From Sipunculus nudus (taxonomy: Eukaryota > Annelida > Sipuncula > Golfingiida > Sipunculidae), in NCBI GenBank assembly GCA_026874595.1, contig CM049306.1:56541519-56605518 (forward strand): 64,000 nucleotides of DNA. The letters are read 5' to 3'. The notes under the pieces are model-generated. The model saw nothing but the letters and a program-made list of their open reading frames with translations. It was not told the origin of the DNA and did not search any database. The position numbers and the translations under genes were made by a program. Numbering within the stretch: position 1 is the stretch's first letter; every line of letters starts with the position of its first letter. Below are positions 58,301 through 64,000 of the stretch, in pieces.

Positions 58301-59478
58301 TGCAGTTTTATACATCCTGGATAGCTTTCTTGATTTTATGACAGGTGGCACCACCTACATTCACGTTCACGCTGATGACATCCAAGCTCATATCTCGGGA
58401 ACCGTTTGACCGATCGGGCCAAAATTTTGCATGTGTATAGATCTAACATAGCTTTTTATCATACACAAAACTGGTGGCACCACCTGCAACCATTTTTGCA
58501 CAGCGTCTGTCTGTTTGTCTGCCGTGCAATAAAGTCACTCACATCTTGGCAGTGGTTTGACATATCTGTCTAAAATTTTGCAGTTTTATACATCCTGGAT
58601 AGCTTTCTTGATTTTATGACAGGTGGCGCCACCTTTATTCTAGTTTATGCTGCAGACATCCAAGCTCATATCAAAATTTTGCATGTGTATAGATCTCACA
58701 TAGGTCTTTATCATACACAAACTGGAGGGGCCACCTGCAACCATTTTTGCACATTTTGCACAGCGTCTGTCTGTTAGTCTGCTGTGGCCTAAAATCACTC
58801 ATTTCTCTGTAGTGGTTTGACATAACTGCCTAAAATTTTGCAGGTTTATACATCCTGGATAGCTTTCTTGATTTTATGACAGGTGGCGCCACCTACATTC
58901 TAGTTAACGCTGCACACATCCAAGCTAATATCTCAGGAACCATTTGACCGATTTGGCCAAAATTGTGCTTGTGTTTAGATCTCACATAGGTCTTTATCAT
59001 ACACAAAACTGCAACCATTTTTGCACAGCGTCTGTCTGTTTGTCTGCCGTGGGCTAAAATCACTCATATCCATGTAGTGGTTTAATTTTTCTGCCTAAAA
59101 TTTTGCATATGTATACAACTTGGACAGCTTTCTGGATTTCTGGTAGGTTGCACAACCTACATACACATTTAGCCTGCAGACATCCATGCTAATATGCAAC
59201 ATACCTCACTCTGTTTCCCCTTGCCACTCAATCCATGCCTCAATTCACTCTGATTTTGGCAGATACACGTAGTTACTTGTCGGCTACCCGTATTCTAGTT
59301 TTTAAAGTTTACACATTTTTTCTCTATTTTTCAGATATATAAATACAGACTAAATCTTGGCCTGTTGGTTAATCTGTTTGATGCTTTAGTTGAATGGGTA
59401 TCTACCATTCTGATGATAAAATTTCCTTTTGTGAATCTCTTCCCAGTCAGCTGAGCGTCATGACCAATGGATCACTTG
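55354..59478 (+). mobile_element. 4.1-kb tandem-core element E2 (pearl/HINE-like), nested
   Basis: Same structure and length as E1. The 5' hairpin is intact: AGCTCAGCTGACT, GAA, AGTCATCTGAGCT (55354-55382). CTGTCCGTC repeats follow, then a core of about 336-bp units, the internal GTACCCGCC...GTTTTGTGGATAC hairpin (57715-57744), and a second core of about 278-bp units. The 3' end is AGTCAGCTGAGC, an imperfect TGACCAATGGATCA hairpin, and CTTG. It is inserted in a T-run of an older repeat, so its ends are defined by comparison with the unfilled copy. No protein is encoded. Confidence 0.9.
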
Positions 59479-59515
59479 TTATACTGTCTCCTTTGTATAA
59501 AAAAAATATCCTGGA
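59479..59515 (-). repeat. Dispersed repeat, interrupted copy (second part)
   Basis: ATACTGTCTCCTTTGTATAA is the reverse complement of TTATACAAAGGCGACAGTAT (51981-52000) with one mismatch. It resumes exactly where the first part stopped, on the other side of E2. Confidence 0.75.
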
Positions 59516-59959
59516 AAACATGCCGACATGGGTACTGGTACTGACTACAAATGTTCTGTTTTGCAGAGCTCTGCCAAATTATGCAAATCTTGTGCTTGTA
59601 AGATGATTGACAGTTTACAATGCCAAAAGTAACCTGATTGGTTGCTCATTAGTCCAGTGCTTATGATTATTTATTGAATAAATATGCGATTAAGGTCACA
59701 TGGAGTTCCTGGATAGGTCATTTACATTTAAACCTTGCATAAAATATGCAGTTTTTATCAGGAAGAATATTTAGTAGAGCAGAATCACACCACTGTGGGA
59801 GAACGTGTGCACAGGTACAACATTTTTAATTTATATTGTCACCTATGTAGACATATTCTGGTTTGTGACACTGATTTGCTGAATTCAACACTTATAATTA
59901 TGAATCAGTGTATAAGCTAGAAGAGTTTAAAAAATAATTTTCGCTTGTAAAAAACAGAT
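59516..59959. other. Intronic sequence, nothing recognised
   Basis: AT-rich, with no supported feature. Confidence 0.45.
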
Positions 59960-60260
59960 CAATGAAGGTGGCGCCACCAATACCTCAATTTCAGATATGA
60001 CATATGTGACAAACATTGGTATAAAATTTGGTGATTATAGCTCTAGCCGTTTCTGAGATTTTAATATTAGTGTGCTTTTTTGGTCAGATGACTAAGTTCA
60101 ACTTCCTGTAACTCTGCCAAAAAACCTCCGAACTGGAACCATTTGAACAAACTTGGGAGAGATTGTTCCAGGGATTGATTCAAAGAATGATGGCTTCGTT
60201 CTGACATTCTCCTGTTTACCTTCCGTTACAAATATCTCTGTGCTGTACAGTAGCTAAACT
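59960..60260. repeat. Fragment of another GGTGGCGCCACC-containing repeat
   Basis: Contains a perfect GGTGGCGCCACC at about 59969-59980. Then follow ATAAAATTTGGTGATTATAG and CTAGCCGTTTCTGAGATTTT, phrases in the style of the tandem-core families (compare 'ATATCTCGGGAACCGTTTGACC' in E1/E2), although the sequence is different. Ends not found. Confidence 0.45.
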
Positions 60261-61555
60261 TTGGTTATTGACCCACCGGAGGGCAATCACTTCCTATGAT
60301 TGGCCAGGCCATATCTGCCAAAAAACAGAAGTCAGCAGGAGTCTCTGGGGAAATCTGGGCAATATGATAGTGCTTGTATAGCCAGCATTTCTGGTTGCTT
60401 CGGGTGATCTGTCCATGTAGAAGCATCAGAAAATCTGGCACCATTAAACTGGATCTGTAGGAGGTCCTTGAACAGACCAGCACTGATAAGCTGTTGGTTA
60501 TTCCCAATTTTGCCATAGTTATATAGTGACCTTTCAGTAAACAGTATTGCCTTCCAGGTTCTCAGGACTTGCGTAAATTTATTAGGAGTCTGGTAAATAA
60601 TAAAATAAAAAACAAGAAAGCCTACAGCTGCCAGTTTGATATTGGCAGGCATGTTTTACCGTCCCAGGGCTCACATCCGTCGTGACGGCCAGAATCAGTT
60701 GTCTCAGAATGAGGCCCGCCCTTACAGCTGTCGACAGCCTCCAGCCCTCTCTTCGGCACCAGCCCTCCCTTGTACCTGATTACTTAGCCTGAGAACATTG
60801 ACATAATAGGTCTGGAGAGGGTTACAGGATAGAATAAATTACCTTGTGGTTTATGCGACTCAAGCAACTCAAGCTCCAGGAAAGCTTAGGGTTTTGTAGT
60901 AAACCCTAGCTATTGCCAGGGCCAGGTTGCTGTGTTTAAATCTGTGTTGTATAAAGTTAGCCCTGTAATGCATGGCCAACTATAATGTTTTATACACACC
61001 TTTTTGTGTATTTGTGTATCCAAAGCAAGTTATGGCTTCATGTGTGAGCATCCTGGTAAAATATCATTGGTTTAAATGGTATTCAACATATTGCCTACCT
61101 CCTGATATCTGTAATTTCATCATACAACTTTTCTTAAAAAATTAATTTTGTTTTCATGATTCATAATCTGCCATATGTTATATGTTACATGATACTATTT
61201 GATGGGTGGACACCATATTCAGTTGCAGTTATTATCCAGCTGAGTTGCTATCATTTATCTCACAGCTCCAGTGGCTTGGGATTAAGTAATATGATGAGAC
61301 AGATTAATAGGATTCAGTCAGAGCAGAAATGTATGAAAGACCTCATTTTAAAAAAAAGCATCTCTAAGATTTACAATAGTTCAATGTCATATTTAATTTG
61401 CCCAAGCCCTCTTGAAATGAAAAAAAATTTTCTCACTTTCTATTTGTTTTGATTAATGTACATGTACCTTGTGTATGATTTCTTGATTTTTCCTCGATGT
61501 CTATACCATGAATTCTGTCCTGCCCTCTGTTTATCAGTGTCTTACTTTGTTGCAG
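60261..61555. other. Intron 4, distal part
   Basis: A locally GC-rich patch at 60650-60775 holds a 42-codon plus-strand open frame (MFYRPRAHIRRDGQNQ...). The minus-strand frames at 60265-60652 lack motifs. Neither has good splice context. The exon 5 acceptor at 61554-61555 has a pyrimidine/T-rich lead. Confidence 0.45.
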
Positions 61556-61630
61556 GCATATGAGAGGATGAATCTAGCCGATGCCCTGGTTTCACGAAGG
61601 TTTGAAGATGGGGAACGTATTATCCAACAA
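61556..61630 (+). CDS. PRKAR2: PKA-RII exon 5 in window (start of domain B)
   Basis: 25 codons in phase 0/0, from AYERMNLADALVS to GERIIQQ. The acceptor is TTGCAG and the donor GTAAGT. It continues directly from MLSTLN of exon 4. YERMNLADALVS is nearly identical to the corresponding part of insect RII; human RII has SERMKIVDVIGE. FEDGERIIQQ is the start of the first beta strands of domain B and should be followed by a G-(D/E)-x-A-D type sequence in the next exon, which is not in the remaining 2.4 kb. Residues 122-146. Confidence 0.97.
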
Positions 61631-61712
61631 GTAAGTTGTAGGTCTTCTTCTGTTTCGCTGCCAGGAGCTCTCAAATGCCCGATAAAGACAGTGACCCAGA
61701 CCCTGAATTTTT
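61631..61712. other. Start of intron 5
   Basis: 82 bp between the exon 5 donor and the next element; the donor context GTAAGTTG is intact. Confidence 0.8.
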
Positions 61713-63061
61713 ATGCCCACGCCACAAAGTGGCCGGGGCATATAGTTTTTCCCATGTCCGTCCTTCAGTCATTCCGAAATCAAACAGTTGTACTGACTTT
61801 TTTTCACAATGCCTGCAGATATTGCCCTGATTTTTTGTGTGTGGGCAGAAAATGACCAGTTACAGATCGAGTTTGCGTTTCATCCCAGTTGACCTACTTT
61901 TGAATGTTTTACGCCTCCTTAACTTAGAAAATTTCATGAAAAATAGAAATTTTCATGACAAATACACATGTACAGACTTTTTTTTCGCAATGCCTGCAGA
62001 TATTGGTCTGTTTTTTGGTGTGTGGGCAGATATAGACAAGTTACAGATCAAGTTCGCGTTTTGTCCTGGTTGACCTACTTTTGACTGTTTTACGGCTCCT
62101 GAACATAGAAAATTTCATGAAAAATATGAACTTTCATGACAAATACACATGTACGGACTTTTTTTCGCAATGCCTGCAGATATTGGCCTGATTTTTTATG
62201 TGTGTGGAGTTATTGACCAGTTACAGATCGAGTTCGCGTTTCATCCCAGTTGACTAACTTTTGACTGTTTTACGGCTCCTGAACGTAGAAAATTTCATGA
62301 AAAATGTAAATTTTCATGACAAATACACATGTACAGACTTTTTTTCGCAATACCTGCAGATATTGGCCTGATTTTTGGTGTGTGGGCAGATAATGACCAG
62401 TTACAGATCGAGTTAAAGTTTTGTCCCAGTTGACCTACTTTTGACCGTTTGACGGTGCTCTAACATAGAAAATTTCATAAAAAAGTGCACATGTACGGAC
62501 TTTCTTTCGCAGTGCCTGCAGATACGGGCCTGATTTTTTGTGTGTAGGCAGATAATGACCAGTTACAGATTGAATTATTGTTTTGTCCCAGTTGACCTAC
62601 TTTTGACCATTTGACTGCTCCTGAACATAGAAAGTTTCATGTAAAATAGAAATTTTTATAACAAATGCATATGTACTGACTTTTTCCTCAGTGCCTGCAG
62701 ATACCACCCTGATTTTTTATGTGTGGGCAGATAATGACAGTTACAGATCGAGTTCGCGTTTCACACGGTTGACCTACTTTTGATTGTTTTACGGCTCCTA
62801 AACATAGAAAATTTCATGAAAGACAGATATTTTTAAATAAAATGCACATGTATGGACTTTTTTTCACAGTGCCTTCAGATATTGGCCTGATTTTTTATGT
62901 GTTGCTTGATAATGACCTGTTACAGATCGAGTTTGCATTTTGCCCTTGTTGACCTACTTTTGGCCATACGACACCTCCTGAACTTAAAAAATATTTCAAA
63001 ATTTTAACACATTTATAATTTGCCCCAAGCTGGGGCATTCGTGTCGTTCCGACACATCTAG
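61713..63061 (+). mobile_element. Tandem-core element with about 180-bp units
   Basis: The 5' end is the hairpin ATGCCCACGCCAC facing GTGGCCGGGGCAT (61713-61743). Seven units of about 180 bp follow, with GCCTGCAGATATTGGCCTG, CAGTTACAGATCGAGTTCGC and GAAAATTTCATGAAAAAT (anchors about 61811, 61992, 62171, 62350, 62512, 62691, 62870). The 3' end has two hairpins, GCCCCAAGCTGGGGC and GTGTCGTTCCGACAC, then ATCTAG and TTT. No coding capacity. It has the same architecture as E1/E2 with unrelated sequence. Confidence 0.85.
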
Positions 63062-63630
63062 TTTAATATTAGTTCATATGTGTGTTTTAAAAACACACAC
63101 ACATAAAGTTTTTATAACTATATATGTTTGATTAATACATACTTAGTTATTTATTTACAATTTTCATTGCATTTAATTTGTATTACATAAGTGCATTATA
63201 ATAATAAGTCATGAAGTAATAAAGCCTCCATCTGTTGGATGAGGAGTTTAATAGGAGTTGATGAGGTTATACTGTTAAATTAATTTTGTTGGTGGTCCTA
63301 CTTAGGTCCTGTCGAGTGCAAAACCATCAATTTAACTTTTTTTTCTTTTTCTTTTGCCGCCGCCTTCTTCAATTTTCTGCTTGTGCTAGATCTCCAATAT
63401 TGCTGATTTATGTATGCTTAAATTTGGGACCAGTATTAGTCCTGGGTCACAGATTTGTACCTGATATTCATTTTTTACTTTGACCTTAATCCTAAGGTCT
63501 TACACTCCGTAGCCAATGCCCCATTATCACGGAGTTGAGTGTGTCAAGAGGGAGGCTTCCAGTGATCGGTTGGCAATTCCATACATCTGGTTCTGACGTC
63601 ATGGATGTACCAAATGACCTGGTTAGAAAA
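63062..63630. other. Intron 5 sequence, nothing certain
   Basis: AT-rich. A perfect TGACGTCA lies at 63594-63601. Nothing else was recognised. Confidence 0.45.
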
Positions 63631-63664
63631 TATCAGCTAAGCATCATAACCCATGGCTCACTTG
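63631..63664 (+). mobile_element. 3'-end fragment of the AGCTCAGCTGACT element family
   Basis: CAGCTAAGCATCATAACCCATGGCTCACTTG matches the E1 3' end with a few changes. The 5' part was not found, so this is a truncated copy or a strongly diverged one. Confidence 0.6.
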
Positions 63665-64000
63665 TGGTTTCTCTGTAATGGCTTCATACAGACCTCTTGC
63701 TCAGTGTATCCCAAAGGCCAGATCAGTACTTGTGTTACATTAAATGACACTTTCTGCTTCCTGAACTGGGTTATCCAGCTCTGATCTCTCTGTGATCCAA
63801 CAACTGTCACAGGCTCGCTTGATGGGTCTTTCATCCCACACAGAGCAAAGAGCACGAGATAAACCCACCATTGAGTGGTAAAGTCACCTCGTTGGCCCAT
63901 GATGCTGTTCATACTCTCGTGAAGGAAGTTTTAGTTGATTGATTTAAAGTAAGCTTTACACTGAGATCAGACTGGGAAGTTAAGTATGCAGAATAGCACC
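63665..64000. other. Right edge, nothing recognised
   Basis: The minus-strand open frame at 63658-63912 has no recognised motif or splice context. Confidence 0.4.

Larger units (their letters stand above)
12100..61630 (+). other. PRKAR2: Partial gene: PKA type II regulatory subunit (five exons, 146 codons)
   Basis: Five exons of 42, 65, 154, 102 and 75 bp join in frame (438 bp). The product is closest to RII proteins: it has [37 protein letters not shown] and YERMNLADALVS, the last being typical of insect and other invertebrate RII rather than RI. RII subunits hold the kinase catalytic subunit inactive, bind A-kinase anchoring proteins, and release the kinase when cAMP fills both binding domains. 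Introns are 3,660, 30,262, 4,589 and 10,582 bp, and one more begins at 61631. The dimerisation/docking domain, the inhibitor sequence and most of domain B lie outside the window. Paralogue number and PRKAR2A/B assignment do not apply to an invertebrate copy. Confidence 0.95.

Noticed and set aside
60332-60652. 106-codon minus-strand open frame as a gene
   Set aside because: No recognised domain, overlaps a second minus-strand frame of similar quality, no splice or promoter signals.
61631-64000. Next RII exon (domain B phosphate-binding cassette)
   Set aside because: Searched for FGELAL- and PRAA-type codons on the plus strand; none seen. The stretch is largely the 180-bp tandem-core element.

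Overview
This is a eukaryotic genomic window holding the middle part of one large plus-strand gene: a type II regulatory subunit of cAMP-dependent protein kinase (PKA-RII). Five exons (12100-12141, 15802-15866, 46129-46282, 50872-50973, 61556-61630) have canonical AG/GT borders and keep one reading frame. Together they give 146 residues: most of cyclic-nucleotide-binding domain A and the first part of domain B. The 5' exons (dimerisation/docking domain, inhibitor sequence) and the 3' exons (rest of domain B) are not visible, so the gene runs off both ends. No second gene could be supported; the other open frames are short, lie in repeats, or read through exon-intron borders.

The rest, over 99 % of the bases, is AT-rich intron full of repeats. 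The style (CTGTCCGTC-rich non-autonomous elements with tandem cores, strong CpG depletion, large introns) suggests a lophotrochozoan, most likely a mollusc. That is inference from repeat style and from the insect-like RII sequence; no species is claimed. Layout: 1-960 relatively CpG-rich; 960-12099 intron with AT microsatellites, one MITE and a 445-bp TIR element; 12802-15005 two decayed tandem-core elements between exons 1 and 2; 16.1-17.0 kb two short-period tandem arrays; 21.0-27.1 kb a 42-bp minisatellite whose period is a multiple of three, open in two sense frames and one antisense frame; 28.3 kb a small TA-flanked MITE; 30501-34585 a 4.1-kb tandem-core element (E1); 35.7-36.7 kb two related small elements; 38871-41728 a tandem duplication of 1,429 bp with no difference seen; 41975-43336 another tandem-core element; 49.3-50.3 kb a 111-bp tandem array carrying perfect CRE palindromes; 52.5-53.3 kb a pogo/Tigger-like element; 55354-59478 a second 4.1-kb element (E2); 61713-63061 a further tandem-core element just after exon 5.

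The most interesting material is the set of tandem-core elements. Several unrelated-looking families share a 5' hairpin, a core of 140-340-bp tandem units, a 3' hairpin, a terminal CTTG or CTAG, and insertion in a run of T. This fits the 'pearl'/HINE (Helentron-associated) type known from bivalves and flies. The unit types share one 12-bp perfect palindrome, GGTGGCGCCACC. One element (E2) is caught inside an older repeat whose unfilled relative lies 3 kb away in inverted orientation, which fixes its ends.
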